Shown here: one piece after another, positions 34,542-47,379 of the stretch | Layout: the number at the start of each line of letters is the position of its first letter | Position numbering within the stretch: position 1 is the stretch's first letter | NCBI GenBank assembly: GCA_029216955.1 | Contig: JANAVB010029819.1 | Span: 32,797,652-32,861,651 of the forward strand | Length of the DNA stretch: 64,000 nucleotides | Source of the DNA: Iris pallida | Taxonomy: Eukaryota; Streptophyta; Magnoliopsida; Asparagales; Iridaceae | Reading direction: 5' to 3' | The notes under the pieces: model-generated | What the model was told of the DNA's origin: nothing | Databases searched by the model: none | What the model saw: the letters and a program-made list of their open reading frames with translations, nothing else | Program-made: the position numbers and the translations under genes

Positions 34542-35819
34542 GGCGAATCCTCGTCCCTGCTGGCCTCCCCTGGCCTGCTGCTGGTGCTGGATGAACCTCT
34601 GTTGCAGCGTCTGCAGGGCTGGTCCCCTCCGCTGGCCTGCTGGAGCCCTTGCTCCTCCTCCCTGGGCTGCTCGTCCCCCAGACCTAGCACAATCCCTCAG
34701 CTGGTGATCTGACGCTCCGCAAAGAAGGCACTTCCCGAGCCTCTTCCTATACACGTTCCATCCATGCCCTGGCTTCTTGCAGAAGGTGCAACTGACTGTC
34801 TGCTGCCTGGGGGCCTGATGCTGAAACTGCTGCTGATGAACTGGCCTCTACAGGATCGGTTGCGGTTGGAACTGCCTCAGCTGCTGATGCTAAAAGTGGG
34901 GCCTCTTGGCCTGGCCTCCGCTGCTGCTGCTGCCCCCAACTGGGTCTCGCCCCCTCTTGAGCCTAAGCTCAAGATCATCCTCTGCCAACAAGGCTCCCGT
35001 CAAGATCTCCTCGAATGTGGCATCCCGGTTGCCCTCGGTCAAGGACTTGACCTCCTTGACTAGACCCTTCCGAAACCTCTGAGCCTTCGCCGTCTTGCTC
35101 AAGCCCTCTACAAACCTGTCGAGGCGGCCGAACTCCCCGGCGTACTCCTCCACTGAAAGGCTTCCCTTGACTAGGCTCTCGAACTGCGACTCCAAGGCTC
35201 TGAGTACTGAATCTGGGAAGAACTTCTTCTTGAAGAAGCCCTTGAACCGCTCCCAAGTCTGTCCAGCTACCCCCACCTTGGGGTCTGACTGATACCAGGT
35301 GCGAGCAAGATCTCGTATCCGGCTAGCTGCGGCCTCGATCTGAAGATCTGCTGGTATCCGGGCCAGGCGGAAGATCTCATCTATGTGCTCGATCCACTCA
35401 TCGGCATATAGTATCCCCTCTGTCCCCAGAAAGTCTCTGGGGCTCATCTTCTGAAACTGCTCGATCCCCGGTGTCCTCGGCAGATGGACTACTGGTCGAG
35501 CTACAACCGTCATAAGGGCCAACTCCATGCCCCTGTCCTGTCGAGCCTACTGCCGGTCCATGAACTGCTGGAAGTACGCGAACATCTGCGCTGCGTCCAC
35601 GTGTCCTGTAGGCGGCGGCTGCTGGAAAGGATCTTATGGAATGTCCGGGTCCTGCCTCCGAGCCGGTGGAGGCATACCCCCTGCTGCTACTGCCGAGGTC
35701 TCAATACGAGCAGAGGTGGCAGGAGCTGCAGTCCCCTAGCCTCGCTGTACTGGCTGGGAGGTAGCAGTCCCCTCCATAGCATCCCCACGAATGGTACGCT
35801 GCGATCGAGTCTCTACCAT
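34542..35819 (-). pseudogene. E4 gag (capsid plus zinc knuckles), interrupted by stops
   Basis: The likely start is ATG at 35819 (MVETRSQRTIRG), as it opens the gag frame after the leader. The capsid domain is readable at 34890-35528: ILYADEWIEHIDEIFRLA, TWYQSDPKVG, FKGFFKKKFFPDS, VEEYAGEFGRLDRFV, EDDLELRLKRGRD. Nucleocapsid: CTFCKKPGHGWNVY (fourth ligand tyrosine) and a perfect CLLCGASDHQLRDC knuckle. Stops: TAG at 35736-35738, TAA at 35634-35636, TAG at 35547-35549, 34890-34892 and 34848-34850. Otherwise the frame is intact, so silencing-related decay rather than deletion disabled it. Confidence 0.88.
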
Positions 35820-36061
35820 CCTGAAGATAGACAAACAAGGGTATCAATTTCTGAGAAAGAAGCGAAATAACAAAGACGGACAATTAAAATTCAAGAGATC
35901 AGCTGACAATAAGGATTTAGATGGCAATAAAAGAAATTTTCCTAAATTGATTGAGTACCTTAAAATTAATGTCCTATATTCTACTGCAGGCTGTAGTGAT
36001 ACTCTAATTCGAATACCACTACACTTCTAGTCTAGACCTGCATGGGCCACCACTAAAAACG
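35820..36061 (-). other. E4 leader: primer-binding region and bracketed hairpin
   Basis: Minus strand after the 5' LTR: GTTTTTAGTGGTGGCCCATG, CAGG, then a nine-base stem (36014-36022 with 35993-36001, one G-U) bracketed by TGCAGG/CCTGCA at 36037-36042 and 35985-35990. About 165 further bases lead to the gag ATG. Confidence 0.6.
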
Positions 36062-37720
36062 TGTCACGACCCGCACCCTAGAGTAAGGGCACGAGACGTG
36101 GGTATGTCCAGCCTACGCCACAGTGTCGGCGGTAGAACGCTGTCCTAGGTCAACATATATCTAATAATATATCTCTAAACAGTTTATACTCCCCGAATGG
36201 GGGTGACATAGCAGTAAATAAACTCAATCACAACTAAGGAAGAGATAGCACGATATGAAATAGAACTCAAGGAAAAATAGATGATAAAGTAGTCTAAGAT
36301 AATCCCAGCAAATATCCAGAGGTACATGGTCTCAGATACTGAATGAAAGAATATATACAACTCAGAACAGAATAAAATCTAGCTAAACATGTCTCAAGAC
36401 TACATAAGATAAGATGAGCCTAACAAACTAGTCTAGGCAATGGGGGTGATGTCCTCAGCTAGAGCTGGGTCCTCCTGAGGGTCCAGCTCGCAAGTGTCGT
36501 CTAGGGCTGCCCCGTAGAAGGTATCCACACAGGCCTCCTCCTCGTCCTCTGTAATATTTTCAATAGGTACAGTCAGGACAGGAGCGAGTACAGTACACCT
36601 CAATAGTTCATAGCAGGTTAGAAAATATAATCATGCAGTAAAGTAAGATACAGGTGCTGAAGAATATAGTATGTAAACAGAGAAAGAGAACTGTAATAGA
36701 AATATCTACTATAAGTAACGAACTAACAGTGGCTAGTGAGTCAGAGTATAGGATAGCACATGTGAACAGAACAAATTTGTACATGATCTACACTAAGGAG
36801 TATCACATGATCTACACAACTATGGAATTGTTCACCTGACTACTAGCACTCTCCCGTTTCCCCAATCAATACACAAGGATCTAAGCAGGTTATGTTATTA
36901 TACATGATATCACATGGGGGCCCATGAAAGGGTGCACATGATAGTATACATGAGGGCTCTGTGAACATGAGAGTACATGATTCACAAGAGTGTACATGTA
37001 TGGTGAAAGCACAGGAGTACATGATGAAAGTGAAACGCACATGACACAATGTACCCGATGCTCCCGAGGGGGATAACATCACATGAAGAGATCTATATAG
37101 TACCAATCCGTGATAATGTCGTGACAGCACAAGTAAAGTAATTTAATGTAGAAAATAATTCTAAGCAGGATATGAAATGATCAGAGAATGTACTCGCCTG
37201 GTATCCGAGTGTCCAATATGAAAGTACTGTCCGAGGAGTGGTGTCTGGCTCCTAATCAGAATAGCACAAGTCACAACAAGTCTAAAATGGTAAAATGAAG
37301 TCCTACTATGCATTCTACATGATTCTAGGTCAATCTAGGCCAAAGTTAACTCTTTGTCAACTCTGGTCAACCCTAGAAGTCAAACTAGGTCAACCAAGTC
37401 TAGACTAGGTCAAGCTAGTCTATCTAGTCTAATCTAGACTATACTAGTCTATACTAATCTAGTCTAGGTCTACCAAGGCTAAACTAGCCTATCAACATTC
37501 AATACAAGGCTATAAAACCTATCCTATCAATCAAGCACAACCCCAAACACAAACACTAATGACACACCAAATACATATACATGATACTAGTATATATGCC
37601 AATATATCTATTCGTCCAATGCATGAATCTATACTAAATACTTATATATAAAACACAACTTACATTATATATATATATAGATACATATATTAGAGTTTCC
37701 ATTACATATATACTTTACAT

Positions 37721-37797
<77 letters not shown>

Positions 37798-40018
37798 TAG
37801 GAAAATTGGATAGGCATATAGAGAGGGTGAAAGGACATCATGGCAATGTGAGTGTCTATGTGTAGTGTTGTGAGGGATGTGTGTATCATGGAATTTGTGA
37901 GAGGGCATGTGTCAATGGGAAAATAAGTGTGTGGCATGGTGTCATGAGAGTGTTAGGTGTAATGTAAATCTGAAACAGTGGCAGTGTGTGTGTGTATGTA
38001 ATATGGCAGTTGTGTGAGGAGTGAGTGAATAGGTGTGTAGCTGTGTGTGTGTGTGGGAAGAAGAGTGGACTGTACAGGAATATAAATGTGCAAAGGGAAA
38101 TAACAGTTTAGATTTAGAGACTTCTAACTCAGTTTTTTAACCACATGTGAAGCACCAACAAAATAGTTCATAATTGTTAAAACAGTTAACTAGTGTTCAG
38201 TTACAGCCAAATACCAATTCCCAGATTTTATACAACACTGGCAAACATTCCATATTTCATAATAGAAATCAAAAATCAGTCTAAAATAGTTTATACAGTT
38301 CATAAAATTCCAGTTTTTAGTCACTTCTTGCATTCTCAGTTTTTAAGCCCAAACTACAACCAAACAATCCCAAATTCGACACACATTTAGGAATCATGTA
38401 GGAGGACCAATATAGGAATTAAAACCAATATATTAACAGTAATAAATAGGTTAAAATAGCTGGCAAATATCATATTTGAAAACTGAAAATTTACAGAAAA
38501 TACATGTATCAGCTGCTTTGGGGTAAATGAGAATTCAAATAGGAAATTAAACTAAAATACGAACCCATTGGTTGGTAATTAATATATGTAATACATATGT
38601 GTCCCACAATGTCATTGTGTCCAAACACAAGGACACAATGTGTCAAAACCAATCAAAACACAAAACAGTGTAATATCTGTGCTAATCCTCGTGTACGTGT
38701 TCACGGGATTCGTGTGCACGACACGACACGACACAACCCACGTGGTTGTGTCCCAGTGTTGACTAGGTCTAGGTCTAGGGCTAGGACACCCTGATATGGG
38801 TCTATGACACGTGTGTCAGTGACACGACACACGTATCAGTGTCCTAAAAAACTGAACCCAGTTCAGTGCGAAAGCAATGCACGTGTTCGTGCGTGTCCGA
38901 CACAACACGTGGGGGTCTGAGACTCGACATACGTCGTGTCAGTTACGAGGATGACCCATGTGTCAAGTGTCAAGTGTCGACGTGGCATCTCCTGGCAGCT
39001 GTGGCCCCCGAACAACAGGAGATCCAACCCGAGCTCATGCGCGTGTGTGCACCGCGTGTCCACGCAACGATTCCGACACGACCCGACACATACACCACCT
39101 CAGAGGAACAGAAATCAATAAGCAATGATAAAACGTAGATTCCTATTCAAAAACATTGCACAAAAGAAATCAAAATGCCCTTTGAGGCATTTCGACAAAC
39201 ATTTAAGGACAGTTCCTGATACGTGTCCAAACGGACACAAAACTTATGAAACTCGACACGAAACCAATACAAACACTTAGGGGACTCCAAAGGCTTCCTG
39301 AATATGTAAAGAAATTAGAATTTCATTGAGGAATGAGGAAGTTACCTATAGTTGAACTTTCTAGAAAACCCCCTTTGTAGAGCTCTTCTCCTTGATATCC
39401 CAATCCAATCAAATCAACAACAAACTAAAATAAAACTTCAATAACAGCAAAAATAGGTATATTAAAACCTAATGGAAGAAATTTGAATGAAAAAGGAAAT
39501 GGAATGGAATTCTAGAGATTAAATGAAGTAGGAACAAACCTTGTTTTCTAAACTTGAGCTTTCCTAAAAAGAGGCAACCCTAAAATTAAGAGAGCATTTA
39601 TAGGGTTGTGTTCCCAAGGAGGATAGGGTGGCTGGCCACTTAGTCTAGGGCTTAGGGTTTTGCAATGTCTTGGGCTTTGGGCCAACCTACAAGGCTATGG
39701 CTTGAATTGATTTATTAATGGTTCTAAATCATAAGCCATGACTTATGACTTTCTAATTCCTATTGCTAACTAGAGTCTATTGACCAAACCAAGGGTTAGC
39801 TTAGGTTAGACTAGAGTCATATAACCTAACCAAGTCTATACTAACTATGGTTAGCTTCTAGGTTGGTCTACAAGGGTCAAAACTAGCCAAAGTCAACCTA
39901 GTCCAAACAATTCCAAAATAATTCCTAAAAATTCCCATAAATTCAAATAAATTCTAATAAATTTAAATTACCCCAAAAATGTCAAAAATACCCTCAAACT
40001 AGAAATATGGTAGTGACA
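36062..40018 (-). repeat. E4 5' LTR
   Basis: Minus-strand 5' LTR, matching 27065-31016 throughout. U5 hairpin at 36113-36135, TA tract at 37723-37794, CGTGTC/GACACG-rich stretch at about 38600-39240. It ends GTGACA at 40018, followed by GATTT. Confidence 0.93.
37723..37794. repeat. (TA)n microsatellite in E4 5' LTR
   Basis: AT dinucleotide tract at the same LTR position as 28722-28788. Confidence 0.95.
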
Positions 40019-40023
40019 GATTT
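40019..40023. repeat. Target-site duplication of E4, right copy (GATTT)
   Basis: Follows the LTR end TGACA; pairs with 27060-27064. Confidence 0.92.
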
Positions 40024-41648
40024 TGATCGATCTAACGCCAGATTAGAAATTATATTTGAACACACTTTTAGAGAACATGTAGGGCTCCACAACCCAATTC
40101 GCAGAAGTCGATTTCATCGACCACGCGCCGAGAAATCGGATCCCGAAGTTGACCGAAAATCTATTTTAAAAACTAGAAATTTGCTCCGATACCACGTGCG
40201 TCCCGCCAAACTGGGCGACTTGGTCGCAAACCGAAAGCACCGAAAGGTACATAATGGCTTCATGGACGTGTGGGCTTTGACGGAATTCAAATTGGTCGCG
40301 TGTGCGCGACGAATTTGATGCGTATCCGTCAAAATTCACCGTATCGGCCTCTGTGCAAATTTTCCAATTATATCGTGCACATTCGTCAGATCGAGACGAA
40401 ACTTGCTCCAACATGACCGTATCGTTTTTCTTGTCCTTTATGCTAAGTTTGGTCCAATTCTGAGACAGTTGAAACGGAACACCGTTTTACGGGCCCCACG
40501 GTCCGACTCAACGGGCGATTTTGTGCACGGCCTGTCGAAATCCAACTTTGGACATACTGTTGGGTTCGTATCGGAAAACCGGACCTGTTGACATATAGTT
40601 TGACGACTTTAGAGACCGTTGACTCGGGCACGCTTTTCGGTGTAAAGCGGGTCCAACGGCGAACACCGTTTTGACCCAAAATTATCGTTTTGCCCCTGTG
40701 TTCAGAATTGGACTTAAGGACAGACAATTCTAGCTATTTTGACTATTATGAGAACATTGGTAATATTTATTTCAGCATCCGAAGACTGTTGTACGAGTTT
40801 TGACTTTTGTGGCACACCGAGTAGTTCAGATTATCGGTTTCACCAGCACAGGACCACAGGCGAGTACAGTTTATTACCTGCATTTAGATATTAATTTTCA
40901 CTATATTTTATTGATTGGCCATTGGTTATGTGATTTTTATATTCTATTATAAATTATTGAGTCGGGAATGAGAAGTACCAAGGATGTGTGATCCGACCAT
41001 AGACATTGTTTATTTTCTGCAAGTAGACCTCGTAGACATTGTTTATTTTCTGCAAGTAGACCTCGTAGACATTGTTTATTTTCTGCAAGTAGAACTCGTA
41101 GACATTGTTTATTTTTGTGCAAGTAGACCTCGTAGACCTCGCGGTGTAGTGTCCCAGACTGATCACATATCAAAGATACTTCTAACAGTTGGGGAAAGTA
41201 TTTTGTGTCTATTTATTTGTTATTGATTTTCCGTATTTTCTGTTTATTTTCAAAAAACATGTAATTGATGTCTAACCTCTGTTGTATAGTCATTTTCATT
41301 TATTGAAATTGCATTAAGTGAATTATGCTCCTTCCATTCCTGACTGGAAACCAATATTTTTCAGGTTAGCTGTGGCTTCACTTAGCTTGGGAGATTCGGG
41401 TGTACTTGCAGACAGAAACCTAGAAATAGATAGCAGATGTATCAATTTCATTTATTGTAAAATATTGTATTTTTTTAATTATAAATATTATAAATATTGT
41501 AACAAATTTAGAAATTTGAATGAGCATCAAATGTTATATTTTGAGCATTTATTTCTTGCGGGCGTGACGGCGTTCTACCGCCGACACGACGGCGTAGGCT
41601 GGCTTGGACACGTCTCGTATCCGAAAAAAACGGGTGCGGGTCGTGACA
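40024..41648 (+). repeat. E2 3' LTR, second piece
   Basis: Continues E2 from TGATCGATCTAACGCC and matches 20736-22318. Includes the 33-base tandem repeat with four copies and the U5 hairpin at 41575-41597, and ends GGGTCGTGACA. Followed by the E2 target duplication CTAGG at 41649-41653. Confidence 0.92.
40999..41131 (+). repeat. 33-base tandem repeat, 4 copies, E2 3' LTR
   Basis: Same unit as 21705-21804 but one more copy; the last unit is 34 bases in both arrays. Confidence 0.9.
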
Positions 41649-41653
41649 CTAGG
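41649..41653. repeat. Target-site duplication of E2, right copy (CTAGG)
   Basis: Directly after the E2 end TGACA and before the resumed E1 LTR (TCACATGCATC). Confidence 0.88.
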
Positions 41654-44600
41654 TCACATGCATCTAATATTTTAAGGTACATTGCACAGTTATACTCTCC
41701 AAATGAAGGAATAATATAAAGTACAAATCTCAATCACAGCTAAGGATGATGTACGATAAGATAGATAAGAATATCAAAAGAATATATAGATGAAATACGA
41801 TAAAAGAGAAAATCCAAAGTATCTAAGATAAACATCTAACACCTCCGCAAATCCACATCATCAAAAAATCTCTAATACAAATATCCAGATAAGATACAAC
41901 TGAAATAATATAACTAAACTATGGGAGTACTCGTCAGCAGGTAATGGATCCTGCTGTCGGTCCAATTCACAGGTATCCTCTAATGCTGCCCTGTAGTAGG
42001 TAGTACAACACGCGTCATCCTCGTCCTCTGTAATATTTTCAACAGGTCCAGTCAGGACAGGAGCGAGCACAATACATCTCACGCAGTTCATATCATGACA
42101 GGAATATAAAGCATGTAATAGAGTAAGATACATGAATCGCTAAAAGAAAGGACAAAATAAAGAGATGACTGTAATGGAAATATCTACTATAAGTAAAGAA
42201 CTAACAGTAAACTAGTGATTTAGAGTACAAGATAGATATGTGAACGGCTTGATAATAAATATAAGAGTTTGTACATGGCTACACTACTTTGGAAATATTC
42301 ACTTGACCATTTCTACTCCGCCATCCCCAATCAATATAGAAGGATCCGTTCAAATTATGTTATTGTACATTATATCACATGGGGGCCCATAAATTGGTGC
42401 ACATGAATGTAAACATGGGGGCTCCATGAACATGAGAGTACATGAATCACGAGAGTGCACATGAATGGTGAAAGCACAGGAATACATGATGAAAGTAAAA
42501 CGCACATGACATGATGTATCCGATGCTCCCGAGGGGGATAACATCGCATGAAAAGATCCATATAGTACTAATCCATGTTACCATCATGACAGCATCAAGT
42601 AAAGTAATCTAGAGCAAGAATATAGTCCTAGCAAGTATGAAACGGTCAGATAATATACTCGCCTGATAACCTGAGTATCCGAAGTGAATATACTGTCTGA
42701 GAAGAGGTGTCTGACTCCTATTTAGAATAGCACAAGTCACAATATGTCCAAAATGGTAATATAGAACATTGCAATGCATTCTACATGATGTTTGGGTCAA
42801 TCTAGGCTAAAGTCAACCTTTGGTCAACTCTAGTCAACTACACTAGTCAAACTAGGTCAACTAGGTCAAGTCCTAACCCAGACAAGTTTCACTAAGCCTA
42901 ACCATGTCTATCCTAGCATTCACACAAGTCACAAAGCTACATAAGCTATCAAATATGCACAATTTCATATATACATACATATATACTCAATGTACATATG
43001 GCATACACATAGGAAAATCATATAGGGCTATATGCCTATATACATATCCATATTGGCATACACATATATATTCAAACCATATTTTACATATACAAAATAT
43101 ATATAGGCAATCATATATATATATATATATTTACATATTATCATGCATGAATATAGATATATGCATACTATATATATAGAGAGAGAGGGATAGAGTGACA
43201 GTGGCATGAGTGTCAATGTGGACTAGTGTATGTGTGTGTATACAATATGTGTGTGTGTGTATTTCAGTTTCAAGGTTAGAGTGTAACAGTGGTGTATATG
43301 TGTGTGTGTATAATCTCAGGTTTGTACAACAGTGAGTATGTTTCAGATTTAGTGAATATGTGTGTATGTGTTTTCAGTCTACAACACATGTTTTAGTGAA
43401 TATGTGTGTTTGTATTCAGTTTACATCACAGGTTAGAGTCTAACGGTGGTGTATATATGTGTGTGTGTGTATTCATAGATGGAAGAGTGTGTCGAATGTG
43501 TGTGGTAGCAGTAGGGTGTCAGATTTTAGAATTTCAATTCACACAACTCGGGAAACACCAATCGAACAAACCAATCATCACACATGAATCCAAACATGTA
43601 AACCTTCATCTTAGACATAATAATATGTTCTAACATTATTAATTTGGCATCTAACTTCAGTTTAAAACATAATTTAAATCTCAGGAACTAATTAACAGAA
43701 TATGGTATCAGACAGTTGGGGGAAACACCCAATTTGATTCGAATTTACATAAATCATCAATTAAATGGTTGGTAACCAATTGTGCACATGTGCAAGTGTC
43801 ATACATGTCGATTAGTGTCCACAAAATCAATATACGACGTGTCCACACCCTCTCAAATATGTACAGACACGCACGACACGCACAGTCTCGTGCACGCGTG
43901 TGTGTGAGTCCAGGACACGACACCATTCGTGCACGTGTCCACATATTCGCCTAGGGTAGGGCTACGTGTTTAGGAGCCCGACACATCATCACGACGTGTC
44001 GTGTCACGATACCAAGCCGTATCAGAGCCCGATACATGCTGTGCATGTACAGTGCAAATCCCATACGAGCTCGATTTCTCACGAAATACTTGAGGGATTT
44101 GCCTCGTACTTCATGCATGAGATGTCAGTCAATGCCCCTTTGTATCCAAGAAAAATAGACCTAATCATTTCGTGTCCAGTGTACACGACACGTCGAGCAG
44201 TAGAACACTGCTTGAGTGTACAGCGAGCATGTTCGTGCCCATTTTGGACACGGACATGACTCAAAATTGACTCAGTCTATAGGGAAAACAATATACACAT
44301 ATAAATCAATAATTCCATTCAAATACTTTTCGAAAATAACATGACATTATTTACAGTGGCATTTCATCAAACACCTAGGTACATACACTGATACGTGTCC
44401 GATACAGACACAAAAATGACACAAAATCCTACAAAATGTTACCTACAACTAGGGGACTCCTGGATCTATGCAACTATGCAAAGAAATCAAGGAAATAAAG
44501 TGGTTTGGATAGTTTACCTATTGAGTGTCAAACTCAAGAAAAAGCTCCATAAATGAGAATCCTTCTAGCAACACAAAAGTCCCAAATTGTTCAAAAGCTG

Positions 44601-45128
44601 AGATTTCATATCATGAACATAAAATAGACATAGTTTAGATCCTATTGCAAAAGACTATTGCAAAAGACTAGGGCTAAAAAGGATTGAAGAATGGACAAAC
44701 CTTGCTCTTACCAAAAATGGATGTGGAGTAAAAAGAGGCAAGAAAGGAATAAGAGACATTAAATAGAGGGGGGATCCCTAGGGGTCCGGCCAAGAATGGA
44801 AGAATTAGGGTTAGGGTTGATGACTAATGGGCTTTGGGCCAAGTACCATGCTAAATGGGTCAATCTCTAAGTCAAAAACCCATGCACCTAAAACACTTGA
44901 TCTCTCTATGAAACTTGGTTCAACATAAGTCAACTTGGGTCGACTTAAGTTAGACTAGGGTCCCACCATGCTAACCAAGTCTCCATAGTCAAAGTCAACC
45001 TCTAGGTTAGTCTCCAAGGTCTCAACTAGCAAAGGTCAAAAATAACAACCACAACTCCAACAATTCAAAATAAATCCAAAATTTTTAAAATGATCAAAAT
45101 ACCCTCAAGTTAAAATGTGGTAGTGACA
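41654..45128 (-). repeat. E1 5' LTR, second piece
   Basis: Continues the LTR begun at 8104 and matches 1-3452 from 41705. Contains TA/GA microsatellite sequence near 43105-43190 and the CGTGTC/GACACG-rich stretch at about 43780-44420. Ends GTGACA at 45128 against LINE sequence. Confidence 0.9.
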
Positions 45129-46720
45129 TTATCCGAACGGAGCTTCCACCACAACTTCATGGAACAGGCATCAATAATGTGCTCTAATCTGGTAAATCCT
45201 AGTCCGCCCACCTCGGTTGGTTTGGCCATCATATCCCAGCTGGCCCAGGGGTGCTTGTCTTTGCCGTCGAGATGTCCCCAGAAGAAGTTGGCGAAAAGTA
45301 ACTCTAATGAGGATAAAACCTTCTTGGGTGGGAGCACACGGCCAGGGTGTAGATAGGGATGGAGGAAAGGACGTGCTTGATGAGAATCATCTTTTCGTCC
45401 GGGAAGAGGGTCGCATTGTGCCATCCCTCGATTTTTTGATTTTGTTCACTAGGCCTGCGAAGATTCCTGAATTAGATTTACCATACACCTGCGGGCACCC
45501 CAGGTAGGAGAACGGCGGGTATGCGATGTAGAAGGAGGTCAGATTTGTAAGAGTAGCCGATTGGTTCCTGTCGGCTTTGTGGTGGGTGTAGATGTCGCTT
45601 TTGTCCGTGTTAATCCGTTGTCCGGAGCATCTGGTGTATTTCTCCAGTGTTCTGATGACCACCTCCACCGATCCGATGTCACCGAATGAGAAGATGAGGA
45701 TGTCATCGGCGTATGCCAGATGAGTGATTAAAGGACAGCCTGTGGTGGTATGAAAGTGGTAGAATCTTGGGGTGTTAGCCATACTATTTAGGTTTCTGCT
45801 GAGCGCTTCGGCTGCAATGATGAAGATGGTAGATGATAGAGGGTCGCTCTGTCGGACACCTCAGCTGGATTTGAAGAAACCGTCGACTTGTCCGTTATTG
45901 ACAGTGGAGAACCAAGAGTTGCTTATGGATCTAAAGATAACGTCAATCCAGCTCTCAGAGAACCCGAAGGCTCTGAACACCCAAATCATGAATTGCCAGT
46001 CCAGACGGTCATAGGCTTTTTCTATATCGAGTTTGATGGCGATGTTCCCCCGTGGTCGGGAATTTCATACAAGTTATCATTTCCTAGGCGAGTAGGATGT
46101 TATCGGTGATGTTCCGCCCGGGGACGAAATTGCTTTGCTCCTCGGAGATGATCTTGGAAAGAAGCGTAGATATGCGGTTCGCGATGATCTTGGAGATGAT
46201 TTTATTGGTGAACGTGCATAAGCTGAAAGGTCTGAAGCCTTTGAAGGTCTCCGGGTTGTCCTTTTTTGGGATGAGGATAAGGTTGGCACGGGATATGGAT
46301 TTGGGGTAGCTCGCTCCTAGGAAGAATGCAATCGCGACCTCATAAAAGTCAGATTTGATGATATCCCAACAAGATCGGAAGAAGACACCGGAGAAACCGT
46401 CAGGTCTTGGAGCACTGTGTTCGTCAAGAGCCCAGACTGCAGACTTGACTTCTTCCGCGAAGGGGGGGTCAAGAGCTCCACGTTCTCGTGCTCGTTGATC
46501 ATGTTGGGGATAGAAGCCAAGAATTCCTCATCCTTAACGATGACGACTTTGAAGAATAGTTTGGTGTAGAAGTTAGCGGTTTCCACCTGGATGTATCGCT
46601 GGAATTTGAATAAGACGCCGTTGTCGTCATAGATTTGTTGCAGATTAAGCCGATGACGGTGGCCTTTGACGCAAGCGTGGAAGAAACCAGTATTTCTGTC
46701 ACCCTCGGCATCCCAGGTCT
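45129..46720 (-). pseudogene. LINE (L1-type non-LTR) reverse transcriptase relic
   Basis: Minus-strand blocks of a plant L1 RT spread over several frames: SAP.PDGFSG region and LILIPKKDNPETFKGFRP near 46220-46450, SEEQSNFVPGRNITDN near 46100-46150, the catalytic LAYADDILIFS near 45700, PFSYLGCP near 45510, and the downstream FFWG, WASWDMMAKPTEVGGLGFTR and KLWWKLRSD at 45110-45300. The enzyme would copy LINE RNA at a nicked target. Many shifts and stops make it long dead. It is cut by E1 on its C-terminal side and by E5 on its N-terminal side; no poly(A) tail or endonuclease is in view. Confidence 0.85.
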
Positions 46721-47270
46721 GTAATGCCCCAGTCCCAAAATACTTGGAACCAGATACGTATCATGCCAGCTGTATACATACAATGTACGCTCCAATGTAT
46801 GGAAACCTTGTATGTATACATAAGCTGTAAAATACAGTAATCCAAGACTAAATCTCATCTACGAAGATAAATAATGATATAAAAGCAACTTTGAATTTGT
46901 CATGTATAGAATCATTGGGCGGAGACAAATCCACTACCAACTAATTTAAATAAGGAAGAATTTATACAAAGAAAATAATTTGGTTGAGCGAAGGAGATGA
47001 CGATCCAGAAGCAATCATCACGAAGGAAGGAAGATATAGCCTTAGGTAGAGCATCTGCAAGAAATCATGAAAACACACACCTGGAGAGATCACCAGGTCC
47101 TCAGAGGGACGTAACAAGATACAGGAAGAACATGCCATTATAACTGCAAATATAACCACTATAAAACTATAACACAACTAGGTCCCTAACCATCTAAGTG
47201 ATATGCACTTTGAGGACAACGTTCTACGCAGGGACTGTAGGATCAGTAGAGTAAATAAAGAGTGGCAGTA

Positions 47271-47379
47271 GGTAGCGCCCCTCCGAGTCACTATCGGCCA
47301 TGGGTAGTAAGTAGCACTCATCTGAGTCGCTATCGGCCCCGGGGCAGAAGGTAGCGCTCATAAGAGTCACTATTGGTAC
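47271..47379. repeat. 39-40-base tandem repeat, about 3 units, E5 left LTR
   Basis: Unit GGTAGCGC.C.TC.GAGTCAC followed by TATCGGCC and a variable spacer. Counterpart in the right LTR at 55450-55559. Confidence 0.85.

Larger units (their letters stand above)
27065..40018 (-). mobile_element. E4: nearly complete Ty3/gypsy chromovirus (Tekay/Del-like)
   Basis: 12,954 bases with a perfect 5-base duplication. LTRs are 27065-31016 and 36062-40018 (3,952 and 3,957 bases) and the internal region is 31017-36061. Minus-strand order is leader, gag, protease, RT, RNase H, integrase, chromodomain, polypurine tract. All catalytic motifs are present, but about ten in-frame stops interrupt the polyprotein, nearly all TAG. 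A C-terminal chromodomain and long LTRs point to the Tekay/Del lineage; the clade is my inference. It is the youngest or among the youngest insertions here, and the likely type of protein donor for E2, E3 and E5. Confidence 0.93.

Noticed and set aside
40999..41131. Possible CRISPR-like array of 33-base units.
   Set aside because: Units are contiguous with no unique spacers, lie in a plant LTR, and there are no cas genes.
41649..45128. Independent solo LTR of the E1 family.
   Set aside because: The CTAGG duplication and exact continuity with 8104-8191 show it is the rest of the E1 5' LTR, split by E2.
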